A stretch of 14,327 nt of DNA, taken from CBDUBU01 sp965365465 (GTDB lineage: Bacteria > Bacteroidota > Rhodothermia > Rhodothermales > DASSAV01). The stretch lies in contig CBDUBU010000084.1 in NCBI GenBank assembly GCA_965365465.1, positions 1 to 14,327 of the forward strand. The letters are read 5' to 3'. A program made the position numbers and the translations under genes. Under the pieces are notes generated by a model. It searched no databases and was not told the origin of the DNA. It saw only the letters and a program-made list of their open reading frames with translations. Shown one piece after another: positions 1 through 8,595 of this stretch (its first letter is position 1; the number at the start of each line of letters is the position of its first letter).

Positions 1-894
1 CGCCTCAAAAGCTGCACTCAGCACAGGCCGGATCCCTAGCGCAGCCGCTTCTCGCGCCAGATTGAGCGTTCGGGCAAGGCCCCCAAGCAGCGTCGGCTTC
101 AACACGATGGCCCGGGCATACGTGTGCTCTTTGAGTGACTCCTCTTTTAACGCCGGTACTGTTTCGTCAAGAGCGACCGGAATGCCGCTCTCCGCGCAGA
201 AAACAGGCAACAGACTCGGGTCGGCTAGAGGTTCTTCCAGATAGGACAAGTTTATGCCGGAAATGCCCTGTGCAAAGAACATAGCTTCTTCGACGTTCCA
301 TGCCCGGTTCGCATCCAGACGTAGTTCGACTCCAGAACCAAGTATAGCTGCCACGGCGCGAACGAGCGTTATGTCTTCACCGATTTCCCTGCGTCCAAGT
401 TTCAACTTTACCGCGCGGCAGCCTCTTTCCCGCATACGAGAAGCGGTTCTCAGGATACTGCCTGAATCTCCCATCAGTAGGCCCGTAAGCCATGCTTGCG
501 GATGTGAAGATGAAGACAGAAGGCGCACAAGCGTTTTGCCCTCTGTCGCAGCGCAAAGTTGCAAGAGTGCAAGTTCGAGACCAAAACGAAGCGAGGGATA
601 CAGCCGGGATAGATTTACGTTGCCGATCGTTTTCACTGTTATCCCGTCGCCGCGAAGCGCCGCCTCTCGTCCAATCAACTCAGGCATCACTTCGCCTGCC
701 TGATTGATTACGTCCTCCAGACTCTCAGAACTGAAACCCATCAACGGCGCGGCCTCTCCCCATCCTGTCAAACCCTTCTCATTCACACAAGCCAGCAATA
801 GTCCTGTCCGGCAATCCACCTCCCGGCCCTGCAGCATAAGGGGCATCGCTAAAGGCAACGTGTACCTGTATACATGGATTTCCGATAGTCGCAT
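1..894 (-). CDS. menC: o-Succinylbenzoate synthase, C-terminus cut by the window edge
   Basis: Enolase-superfamily enzyme that dehydrates SHCHC to o-succinylbenzoate in cytosolic menaquinone synthesis. The reading frame is open from the ATG at 894 to base 1 (298 codons); family members are usually about 320-370 residues, so a short C-terminal part lies outside. All expected catalytic positions are visible: the KLK pair (K163, K165), metal ligands D194 (LDANRAW), E220/E221 (YLEEP) and D243 (ALDE), and the second-side lysine K266 (VLKPT). The N-terminal capping domain starts with a typical strand followed by GWGEAAPL at 45-52. The sequence resembles MenC rather than dipeptide epimerase or muconate cycloisomerase, but these relatives are hard to separate, so residual doubt is about substrate only. 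It lies 43 bp downstream of the DUF6807 gene on the same strand, with a hairpin between them. No strong ribosome binding site is seen. Confidence 0.88.
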   Translation of the reverse strand, partial: MRLSEIHVYRYTLPLAMPLMLQGREVDCRTGLLLACVNEKGLTGWGEAAPLMGFSSESLEDVINQAGEVMPELIGREAALRGDGITVKTIGNVNLSRLYPSLRFGLELALLQLCAATEGKTLVRLLSSSSHPQAWLTGLLMGDSGSILRTASRMRERGCRAVKLKLGRREIGEDITLVRAVAAILGSGVELRLDANRAWNVEEAMFFAQGISGINLSYLEEPLADPSLLPVFCAESGIPVALDETVPALKEESLKEHTYARAIVLKPTLLGGLARTLNLAREAAALGIRPVLSAAFEA

Positions 895-925
895 TGCTAT
901 GCTTCTTGCCCATAATGACAGAAAG

Positions 926-950
926 AACGCCGGAATCTCACTCCGGCGTT
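926..950 (-). terminator. Hairpin at the stop codon of the DUF6807 gene, possible weak terminator
   Basis: A perfect 9-bp inverted repeat (AACGCCGGA / TCCGGCGTT) with a 7-nt loop. On the minus strand it overlaps the TGA stop of the DUF6807 gene (938-940) and is followed by the broken T-run TTCTTTCTGTC. It sits between DUF6807 and menC and may reduce read-through into menC. The T-run is interrupted, so strength is uncertain. Confidence 0.5.
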
Positions 951-2152
951 ACGGTTATTTCGGGTGGATAGGCATAGTCGTTCCACAAGCGATCCAGCAT
1001 TGCAGGATCTGCATCGCCATCAGCTACGACAAAACGATACCGCGCCACATAAGGAGATCCCGGTTCAATAGCCCAGTCTCCGGCCTGCGAAGGCGCAAAA
1101 TTGAAGAAAGGCTCTGTTGGATGAATACGCATCGGCTGCGGAGCACGAAAGTTATCGGGATGACCGAGTATGCCGATTCCAGCCGATTGGCCTGCTACTT
1201 CGCCGCTTATATGACACCATCTGGCCTGCGTCGCATGGCCATTGCTACGGTCTTTTCCTTCAGAGGTCAGAAAGAACGTATTCTCCGCGCCGTCCCATTC
1301 GCGGAGGCCTCGAAAACCAACTCCTCCGTACCGGTATTCAGGAAGCGCCAGCGGGCTTTCGGTGGCGCAGGTTTGCGTCTGCACAAGATCAAACATCCAG
1401 TAGGGCCTTTCTACGCCATGCACTTCGTATACCATGACCTCCCATGTTTCATCGAGCGCAGTCTTCGGCGTCTCGGCTGAGAAGTCCACGTAGCGGTGAT
1501 GCGTCCGGAAGCCTCCATGAATGGGACCGCTCCAGGTTTCCTCCAGCGCGACCGGCTCGACGGCGCCTGTGCTGTCGCCCATATTCCAGAAATCAGGGCT
1601 GCGTCCTTCAAACGCGGTTTTCGTCCACGCAGCCCATATCCCATGGTGATGCACATGGTTTGGAGGATAATCATCCGTGATGATGCGTCCGGAGGGTGTC
1701 CAGACCGGATGGATATATCCGCCCCGTTTGAACACAGGGCGAATATCAGGCCGGGGCAATTCAGTAGGATCGAAGTTGTAAGTCAACACAGCGCCTCCTC
1801 CCACCGAGAAACCGGCAGCGCCTTCAACACTTCGCGCTTCAACCATCGCAGAGGAAGCTGCTCCATCCACATCAGGAAGCAACCGAAATACGGCCGTCGA
1901 TTCTGCCGGAAGCCGGTCCAGTATAAACCAACCCTTCCCGTCACGAACCTGCACCGGCCTCGGATCCCTGCCTTCAGTTACGAGAACATATGCGTCGCCA
2001 TCGGCCTCCGGCGGCATATCGAACGCGACGACCGTCTCATACCTGTCAAATTCTCCAGCGGACACGGCTAGCTGGAAAACAGCAGGCGCCTGCTGCGCCA
2101 TGACCGGGACAACCAGCCAGAACAGGCTCAGACCAAAAGCAAAGATGCGCAT
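938..2152 (-). CDS. Secreted DUF6807 (PmoA-like) family protein
   Basis: A 404-residue exported protein of the PF14100 family, formerly called 'methane oxygenase PmoA' and now DUF6807. The old name is misleading: there is no evidence that this is a methane monooxygenase subunit, and the family's biochemical function is not established. Residues 1-19 form a signal peptide (hydrophobic core FAFGLSLFWLVVPV, likely cleavage after VMA). The C-terminal two thirds carry the family signature, including YNFDPTELPRPDIRPVF (125-141), GYIHPVWTPSG (145-155), the His-rich HVHHHGIW (166-173) and GGVGFRGL further on. I chose the ATG at 2152 because it opens directly into the signal peptide and because a promoter-like sequence at 2203-2232 would place the transcript start near 2196. 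A longer reading frame with a TTG start at 2260 runs through that promoter. In-frame ATG 2191 is a less likely alternative. Confidence 0.82.
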   Translation of the reverse strand: MRIFAFGLSLFWLVVPVMAQQAPAVFQLAVSAGEFDRYETVVAFDMPPEADGDAYVLVTEGRDPRPVQVRDGKGWFILDRLPAESTAVFRLLPDVDGAASSAMVEARSVEGAAGFSVGGGAVLTYNFDPTELPRPDIRPVFKRGGYIHPVWTPSGRIITDDYPPNHVHHHGIWAAWTKTAFEGRSPDFWNMGDSTGAVEPVALEETWSGPIHGGFRTHHRYVDFSAETPKTALDETWEVMVYEVHGVERPYWMFDLVQTQTCATESPLALPEYRYGGVGFRGLREWDGAENTFFLTSEGKDRSNGHATQARWCHISGEVAGQSAGIGILGHPDNFRAPQPMRIHPTEPFFNFAPSQAGDWAIEPGSPYVARYRFVVADGDADPAMLDRLWNDYAYPPEITVTPE

Positions 2153-2202
2153 AGCGGGGGAGGGTTGGCATGGAAACCTGCGAAAACGCATGGCATCCTG
2201 GT

Positions 2203-2232
2203 ATGATAAACAAATATGGCAAACCTCATCAA
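2203..2232 (-). promoter_or_regulatory. Candidate promoter of the DUF6807 gene
   Basis: On the minus strand, TTGATG (2232-2227) lies 18 nt from TATCAT (2208-2203), matching the sigma70 consensus at 4/6 and 5/6 positions. It would leave a leader of about 45 nt before the ATG at 2152. Found by eye only. Confidence 0.4.
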
Positions 2233-2275
2233 CAATGAGATCTGTTCCTGTCAATTTCAATTTACGCGCACATCA

Positions 2276-2305
2276 TTGACAAATGGACGCTTGCAGAACT
2301 ATTAT
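2276..2305 (+). promoter_or_regulatory. Candidate promoter of the cold-shock gene
   Basis: TTGACA (2276-2281) is a perfect -35 hexamer, followed after 18 nt by TATTAT (2300-2305), 5/6 to the -10 consensus. Transcription would start near 2312, giving a leader of about 95 nt before the ATG at 2406. Long leaders are characteristic of cspA-type genes. I saw no strong hairpin in the leader by eye. Confidence 0.5.
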
Positions 2306-2405
2306 CCGGGAGCATTGGCAGTTCTCAATTCATAACCTGTGCATGGTGAAATGAGTTGTAATGTTCTGCTATGGTTTTATTTCCAGCATTATTCAAAGTA
2401 CTACG

Positions 2406-2621
2406 ATGTCAGAACGTGAAAAGGGAACCGTTAAGTGGTTCAACGACACCAAAGGTTATGGTTTCATCGCTCCGGACAATGGCGGCAACGACATTTTCGT
2501 TCACCACAAACAAATCAAAGCAGACGGTTTTCGCAGTCTGAAAGAAGGAGATCGGGTAGAATATACAATGGGCGACAGTCCCAAAGGCCCCAATGCGCAG
2601 GATGTAGAGGTGGTGCGATAG
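2406..2621 (+). CDS. CspA-family cold-shock protein
   Basis: A 71-residue single cold-shock domain that binds single-stranded RNA and DNA and acts as an RNA chaperone in the cytosol. It shows the family features in order: KGTVKWFND (6-14), RNP1 KGYGFI (16-21), RNP2 DIFVHH (29-34) and a final strand ending QDVEVV. The length matches the usual 65-75 residues. An in-frame ATG at 2361 would add 15 hydrophobic residues (MFCYGF...) not seen in the family, so I take the ATG at 2406. There is no clear Shine-Dalgarno sequence. The gene is a single unit with its own promoter upstream and a terminator hairpin downstream. Which csp paralogue it is cannot be said from this window, nor whether it is cold-induced. 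Confidence 0.93.
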   Translation: MSEREKGTVKWFNDTKGYGFIAPDNGGNDIFVHHKQIKADGFRSLKEGDRVEYTMGDSPKGPNAQDVEVVR

Positions 2622-2654
2622 TATTGCTGCAGGACCTTTAGCTGTAGAGAACTG

Positions 2655-2695
2655 GCCTCACCTCCTTCGGGGTGAGGCTCTGGTGTTTCTCCTTT
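2655..2695 (+). terminator. Terminator hairpin downstream of the cold-shock gene
   Basis: A 10-bp stem (GCCTCACCTC / GGGGTGAGGC, one T-G wobble) with loop CTTC spans 2655-2678, followed by the T-rich stretch TCTGGTGTTTCTCCTTTCTCC. It lies 33 nt after the stop codon. The stem is strong but the T-run is interrupted. Confidence 0.65.
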
Positions 2696-2867
2696 CTCCG
2701 TGGGGCTAGCTGCATAACAGGCCCAGCCCGGGTCAGGTGTGGCCTCCATTATACCGGGCAAACACGTGAATCCCTGTTCGTTTGCGACCGTTCTTGCTTC
2801 TTCCGGCAGAAACTCAGGAACAAAAGGGGAGCTTCTACTCTTCGCTAACCCGGTGCGAAGGCGCGCC

Positions 2868-2876
2868 TGATATACT
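2868..2876 (+). promoter_or_regulatory. Candidate extended -10 promoter for lpd
   Basis: TG-A-TATACT is an extended -10 element, with TATACT 5/6 to consensus. No good -35 hexamer lies at the right distance, which extended -10 promoters can tolerate. The transcript would start near 2883, leaving a leader of about 58 nt. Confidence 0.35.
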
Positions 2877-2940
2877 CGTTTACAGAAATTCCTGTTCAGA
2901 AAATCTCACCCTATTTCACGCACACAACCACTCCTGATAA

Positions 2941-4362
<1,422 letters not shown>

Positions 4363-4415
4363 CGCTGCCTCTTTTGCAGAGCAGTTCTGTGCAAGCGCAA
4401 CGTATTGCCGTCAAA

Positions 4416-4446
4416 GCCTCGGAGAAAAGAATCTCCGAGGCTTTTT
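4416..4446 (+). terminator. Rho-independent terminator of lpd
   Basis: A perfect 10-bp stem (GCCTCGGAGA / TCTCCGAGGC) with a 6-nt loop is followed directly by TTTTT (4442-4446). It lies 53 nt after the lpd stop codon. It also lies 20 bp past the stop of the convergent permease gene at 4466. Read on the minus strand the same stem is followed by only TTT, so it may act on both transcripts but best on lpd. Confidence 0.9.
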
Positions 4447-4465
4447 CTATAGACAGAATGCCCTT

Positions 4466-6991
4466 CTACACTTCTGCACGCAGCACTTCCAGCGCAGGAC
4501 GGTCGTAAATGCCGCGGCTATTCAGAAATCCGACGGCAACTGTCACGCTGGTAATGAGGATGACAGCCAGCAGCATTGGCCCTACTGCGATCACGAAAGG
4601 AGCCTCAAATACGAAACGCGCAAGCGCCCAGCTGCCCGCAAGCGCCAGTAAAAGGCCGGTCAGGGTGGCAAAAAGCCCAAGAAAAAAATACTCGATCAGC
4701 ATGATCTTGAACACGACAGCCCGCGACGCGCCAAGCGTTTTGAGCAGCACACTTTCGCCCACACGCTGATACCGGCTGACTACTACCGCCCCAATCAGCA
4801 CGATAAGGCCCGTCAGGATGCTGAACAGCGCCATAAAGCGAACCACGAACGATACCCGGCTGAAAATGGACTTGAAAACATTCAAGACCAATGACAGGTC
4901 GATGGCGGAAACATTGGGAAAGGCGCGAACCATCGTAGATTGAAGACGCGCCGAGACTTCATCCGTCGCGGTGTGGGTCAGCAACACGTGAAACTGCGGC
5001 GCATCCTCTAACGCTCCTGCGGGAAAGACCACGAAAAAATTGGTAGACAGGCGCCGCCAGTCTACCTGACGAAGGCTCGTTACTACCGTCGTCATCGGGA
5101 CGCTCTGGACGTTGAATACCAGGGTATCTCCCAGCCCAACACTCAGATCCCCGGCTATATCGCGCTCCAGAGAAATCGGGATGGCTCCGGCGGTATCCGG
5201 CATCACGCCTGTAAAGGCGCCCGCCACAATTTTCTCCGACTCGGTCAAAGAATCCCGGTACGTGGAACGATATTCTCGCGTGTAGGCCCAGGTCAACTCT
5301 GCGGTGGTATCCGCGCGCATCTCGTCGATCTTCTGACCCTTTACCGAAGACAGCCTCATGGTGACCACCGGCACCTGGTCGAGCACCGGAAAACCCTGCT
5401 CACGCACGAGATCTGCAACCTCGGCCAGTTGATCGGTCTGAATGTCATAAAAAACAAGGTTCGGTTGCCCCTCGCCTCCGGCAAGCTGTACCTGTGCAAT
5501 CAAGGTGCGCTGCACCAGATACAGCGTTAGAATGAAGAAGGCGCCGAGACCGAGCGCCAGCATCAGTATGAGCGTCTGGTTATGGGGGCGGTAGAGGTTT
5601 GCAAGACCCTGCCGCCATGGATAAGACCACCGTGTCGGGGCAAACTTCCGCGCCGAAAACATAATGCCCTTTGCCACGAGCGCCAGCAAGGCAAAGACCA
5701 CTGCTACCCCGGCTGCATACCCGACGCCGAACTGCCATTCCGGAGACTGCGCCAGCGCGAAGCCAAGCACCCCGGCGATGACCAGGAAAAGAATGACCCA
5801 CTGCCAGATATCCCACTTTCCGGACCCTTCGGGTTCATAGGAAGAACGCAGCGCCTTCAAGGGTGAAATGCGACGCACCGAAACCAGCGGCAACAGCGCA
5901 AAGAGCACAGTGACACAAAGCCCGATGCCTAACCCGAGCAGCACCGAGTTCCAGGACACCCGAAAAGCTACATCCACCGGCAAGAAATCTGCCAGGACGA
6001 GCGGCAACGCTAGCTGTACGACGATGCCGAGCAACGACCCGGCAAGAGCGCCAATCAGGCCCATAACGAAAGCCTGCGCCAAGTACACCCGTATGGTGCG
6101 CCATGTCTTTGCTCCGAGACACCTGAGCACGGCTACCGTCTCCACGCGCTGCTTGACGTAAACGTGAACGGCGCTCGCCACCCCTACGCCTCCCAGAAGC
6201 AACGCTACAAATCCAACAAGGCTCAGAAACCGGTAGAGGTTGGTCAGTCCTTCATTCCAGTTCTCCTTGATCTCATCAACGGTATCGAACCCAAGATGAG
6301 CGGCCTGCAGACGCGGCTTGATTTGCTCTACCAGCGCTTCGACATCTGTCTGCTCATCCAGCTTGAAATACACCTCATACTCAGCGCGGCTGCCGAGGGC
6401 CAGCAACTCCTGGTCGAGATGAGCAAGCGGTATGTACACACGGGGGCTAAAGAGCATCACAGCGGACGACTCGCGCGGCGTTTTGAGCAGCTTTCCCGCA
6501 ATCTGGTAGCTCTCCCGGCCAATCCGGATGGAATCTCCCACCTGCGCCCCGAACTGCTCCATCAGAGTTCCATCAACAAGGGCTTCCTTGTCTTGCAGAT
6601 AAGTTTTCGCCGCGCCGGCAGGCTCCGTTTCCACTTCTCCATAGTAGGGATAATCACCTTCCACGGCGCGCACCGTTACCAGCCGGGTGTCCTCTGTCTG
6701 CGTGAAAAGCGCCATAGAAGAAAAGGAAATGCGACGCGATTGCCTGCCGCCGATGGAGTCGATGAGGGCTTCTATTTCAGGACGAAAGGCCCGGTTGCTC
6801 TCCAGGCTCAGGTCGGCTCCCAGCAGAGTCCTGGCCTCCTCATCCACAGTTCGCCTGAGGTTATCACCGAATGAGTTGATCGCCACGAGCGCGGCCACCC
6901 CCAGCACAATCGACAGGAGAAACAGCAACAGCTTCTTCCGACTGCCTCTACTGTCCCGCCATGCCATTTTCCAGATCCAGGAATCGAACAT
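4466..6991 (-). CDS. FtsX-family ABC transporter permease, YbbP-like
   Basis: Inner-membrane permease of 841 residues with duplicated FtsX/MacB-type architecture and about 10 predicted membrane segments: near 20-40, 254-276, 303-330, 347-372, 397-414, 421-440, 474-493, 716-738, 765-790 and 800-822. Two large extracytoplasmic domains (about 41-250 and 494-715) separate them. Both halves contain the family's cytoplasmic loop: VETVAVLRCLGAKTWRT (283-299) and RVGESVLLKTLGASR (743-757), the likely coupling to the ATPase. Size and topology match E. coli YbbP and related predicted lysophospholipase L1-associated permeases. It lies 79 bp downstream of its ATPase gene on the same strand. Such exporters are thought to move lipids or lipoproteins or to act as mechanotransmitters; the substrate here is unknown. 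The ATG at 6991 is preceded by GGGG at about 8 nt, a plausible ribosome binding site. Confidence 0.88.
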   Translation of the reverse strand: MFDSWIWKMAWRDSRGSRKKLLLFLLSIVLGVAALVAINSFGDNLRRTVDEEARTLLGADLSLESNRAFRPEIEALIDSIGGRQSRRISFSSMALFTQTEDTRLVTVRAVEGDYPYYGEVETEPAGAAKTYLQDKEALVDGTLMEQFGAQVGDSIRIGRESYQIAGKLLKTPRESSAVMLFSPRVYIPLAHLDQELLALGSRAEYEVYFKLDEQTDVEALVEQIKPRLQAAHLGFDTVDEIKENWNEGLTNLYRFLSLVGFVALLLGGVGVASAVHVYVKQRVETVAVLRCLGAKTWRTIRVYLAQAFVMGLIGALAGSLLGIVVQLALPLVLADFLPVDVAFRVSWNSVLLGLGIGLCVTVLFALLPLVSVRRISPLKALRSSYEPEGSGKWDIWQWVILFLVIAGVLGFALAQSPEWQFGVGYAAGVAVVFALLALVAKGIMFSARKFAPTRWSYPWRQGLANLYRPHNQTLILMLALGLGAFFILTLYLVQRTLIAQVQLAGGEGQPNLVFYDIQTDQLAEVADLVREQGFPVLDQVPVVTMRLSSVKGQKIDEMRADTTAELTWAYTREYRSTYRDSLTESEKIVAGAFTGVMPDTAGAIPISLERDIAGDLSVGLGDTLVFNVQSVPMTTVVTSLRQVDWRRLSTNFFVVFPAGALEDAPQFHVLLTHTATDEVSARLQSTMVRAFPNVSAIDLSLVLNVFKSIFSRVSFVVRFMALFSILTGLIVLIGAVVVSRYQRVGESVLLKTLGASRAVVFKIMLIEYFFLGLFATLTGLLLALAGSWALARFVFEAPFVIAVGPMLLAVILITSVTVAVGFLNSRGIYDRPALEVLRAEV

Positions 6992-7070
6992 GCATCAACC
7001 CCACTTCACTTCATCTTGATGATACGCCTTAGCGCTGCCGCAACTGCGGTTTTCAGGAACTCGGTCTGTC

Positions 7071-7793
7071 TCAGGAAGCTATCCGGCTGGATGCAGCCGG
7101 ATCGAGACGCACAGGTTCATCTGCAACGATCTCGCCTCCCCTGAGCCGTATGGTGCGCCCGGTGCGTTTTGCCAGTTCCATGTTGTGCGTGACTACAACG
7201 AGCGTCGTTCCCGCCGTCCGGTTCAAGTCAAACAGGAGGTGTTCCACCGCCCCACCGGTTTCAGCGTCCAGGTTGCCTGTCGGTTCATCTGCAAACAGGA
7301 TGGTAGGGCGGTTGATAAACGCCCGCGCCAGCGCCACCCGTTGCTGCTCGCCTCCCGACAATTGGGTTGGATAATGCCCGAGACGGTCGCCGAGTCCGAC
7401 CTGCGCCAGGAGTTCAGCCGCCTCGGTGCGGACCCCTCCGGCTCCCCGCAACTCCGCTGGCACCATAACGTTCTCCAGCGCAGTCAGCGTAGGAATTAGC
7501 TGAAACGACTGAAATACGAACCCTACGTTCTGATTGCGAACCCCAGCGCGTGCGTCCTCCGAAAGCGGCCCCAGGTCGACGCCGCAGAGTTCTACCGTTC
7601 CCGAAGATGGAGCATCGAGACCGGCGCAAAGCCCTAACAAGGTGGTCTTGCCGCTGCCTGATGGACCTACGATTGCGCACGTTTCCCCGTTTGCGAGGGA
7701 GAAAGAAACGTCGCGCAGCACCGTAAGCTCTCTGGAACCGCTCTGATATGACTTGGTCAGTTTTTCTACACGTAGAACAATTGCATCAGGCAT
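7071..7793 (-). CDS. ABC transporter ATP-binding protein, LolD/YbbA type
   Basis: Cytosolic ATPase of 240 residues that powers the neighbouring FtsX-type permease. It carries every ABC motif: Walker A GPSGSGKT (43-50), Q-loop FVFQ (Gln95), signature LSGGEQQ (145-151), Walker B ILFADE (165-170), the D-loop in GNLD, and the switch histidine H203 (VVTHN). The sequence style is the MacB/LolD/YbbA subfamily. I chose the ATG at 7793 because GGTGA lies 8 nt upstream; an ATG at 7805 would add four residues and sit almost on that motif. The gene is first in a two-gene operon with the permease and is divergent from the TesA-like gene, 68 bp away. A strong hairpin is encoded in its last codons (7081-7102). 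Confidence 0.92.
   Translation of the reverse strand: MPDAIVLRVEKLTKSYQSGSRELTVLRDVSFSLANGETCAIVGPSGSGKTTLLGLCAGLDAPSSGTVELCGVDLGPLSEDARAGVRNQNVGFVFQSFQLIPTLTALENVMVPAELRGAGGVRTEAAELLAQVGLGDRLGHYPTQLSGGEQQRVALARAFINRPTILFADEPTGNLDAETGGAVEHLLFDLNRTAGTTLVVVTHNMELAKRTGRTIRLRGGEIVADEPVRLDPAASSRIAS
7081..7102 (-). repeat. Perfect inverted repeat in the 3' end of the ATPase gene
   Basis: ATCCGGCTG / CAGCCGGAT, a 9-bp perfect stem with a 4-nt loop, ends 8 bp before the stop codon. No T-run follows on either strand, so it is not an intrinsic terminator. It could influence mRNA processing or expression of the downstream permease, or be a chance product of the codons for the C-terminal tail. Confidence 0.6.
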
Positions 7794-7861
7794 GTTGCAT
7801 TTCACCCGAAACCTGCCGGTAAGGCAGTAGTTGAGAATCCAAATTTTGAAAAGAAATATTT

Positions 7862-8590
7862 ATGTATTTACGGTCTCTATACCCTTTACTCGTCCTCTGT
7901 GTTCTGCTCCTGAGCAACTGCCGTGCGGAAGAAGGTTCCGGAGCGCCTGAAATGCCTGCGAACCCTGATCGGACAGACACCGCCTCGTTCGCGCAAATGC
8001 TTCCGGACACTTCGGACGCCGGAACCATCGTTGTGCTTGGAAACAGCCTGGCTGCCGGGTTGGGTCTTGATCCGGAACAGGCTTTCCCCGCTCTTCTTCA
8101 AAAGCGGATCGACGCGCTCGGGTGGAACTTCCAGGTGATAAACGCCGGACTGAGCGGCGAGACGACGGCAGGCGGCCTCCGGCGCATCGACTGGTTGCTG
8201 CGGCAACCTGTAGACGTTTTGATCATCGAACTGGGAGGCAATGACGGGCTGCGCGGCATCCCCATTGAAGTGACCCGTGCGAATCTTCAGGGAATCATCG
8301 ACAAAGCGCGAGAGCGTTACCCGGAAATACGAATTATCCTGGCCGGTATGCAGATTCCCCCCAATCTGGGCCAGGACTATGCAGCACGCTTCCGCGAACT
8401 GTACCCGGAGATAGCAGCACGGAACAACGTGGGCCTGATTCCCTTCCTGCTGGAAGGCGTTGGCGGCGTAGCAACGCTGAACCAGGCCGACGGCATTCAT
8501 CCAACTGCAGAAGGACAGCGCATCCTTTCAGAAAACGTATGGCAGACGCTGAAACCCGTAATCGAGTCCATGCAGCCAGAAGCCGCGTGA
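7862..8590 (+). CDS. TesA-like SGNH-hydrolase lipoprotein (arylesterase/lysophospholipase family)
   Basis: Serine esterase of the SGNH fold, 242 residues, related to E. coli TesA (thioesterase I / lysophospholipase L1). Residues 1-20 form a lipoprotein signal ending LLSNC, with Cys20 the probable lipidation site; Asn before the Cys is less usual but tolerable. All four SGNH blocks are present: VLGNSLAAGLGL with nucleophile S62, NAGLSGET with G96, GGND with N127, and DGIHP with D210 and H213. Block I reads GNSL in place of the classic GDSL. The enzyme would be anchored in the envelope, facing the periplasm. It is divergent from the ABC operon, the gene order known for tesA and ybbA-ybbP in enterobacteria, which suggests a shared role in envelope lipids. 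The substrate is not determinable here. The start is the ATG at 7862, with an A-rich leader and no Shine-Dalgarno sequence. Confidence 0.9.
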   Translation: MYLRSLYPLLVLCVLLLSNCRAEEGSGAPEMPANPDRTDTASFAQMLPDTSDAGTIVVLGNSLAAGLGLDPEQAFPALLQKRIDALGWNFQVINAGLSGETTAGGLRRIDWLLRQPVDVLIIELGGNDGLRGIPIEVTRANLQGIIDKARERYPEIRIILAGMQIPPNLGQDYAARFRELYPEIAARNNVGLIPFLLEGVGGVATLNQADGIHPTAEGQRILSENVWQTLKPVIESMQPEAA

Positions 8591-8595
8591 ATGCG

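Larger units (their letters stand above)
2622..2940. other. 319-bp intergenic region between the cold-shock gene and lpd
   Basis: It contains the cold-shock terminator (2655-2695) and a likely lpd promoter (2868-2876). Between these, about 170 bp show no convincing reading frame or RNA gene. A 6-bp inverted repeat, CTTCGC (2840-2845) / GCGAAG (2855-2860), sits just upstream of the putative -10 element and could be a protein-binding site, but it is short enough to be chance. Confidence 0.5.

Noticed and set aside
704..1480. Long plus-strand reading frame of 258 codons
   Set aside because: It lies opposite menC and the DUF6807 gene, whose protein products carry clear family motifs; the plus-strand product is rich in Arg and Ser with no recognisable domain.
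2153..2260. N-terminal extension of the DUF6807 protein by 36 residues
   Set aside because: It would need a TTG start, precedes the signal peptide, and overlaps a promoter-like sequence.
2361..2405. Fifteen-residue N-terminal extension of the cold-shock protein
   Set aside because: The extra residues are hydrophobic and absent from the family; the ATG at 2406 gives the normal length.
6164..6874. Plus-strand reading frame of 236 codons inside the permease gene
   Set aside because: It is antisense to a permease with clear membrane topology and FtsX motifs, and shows no domain of its own.
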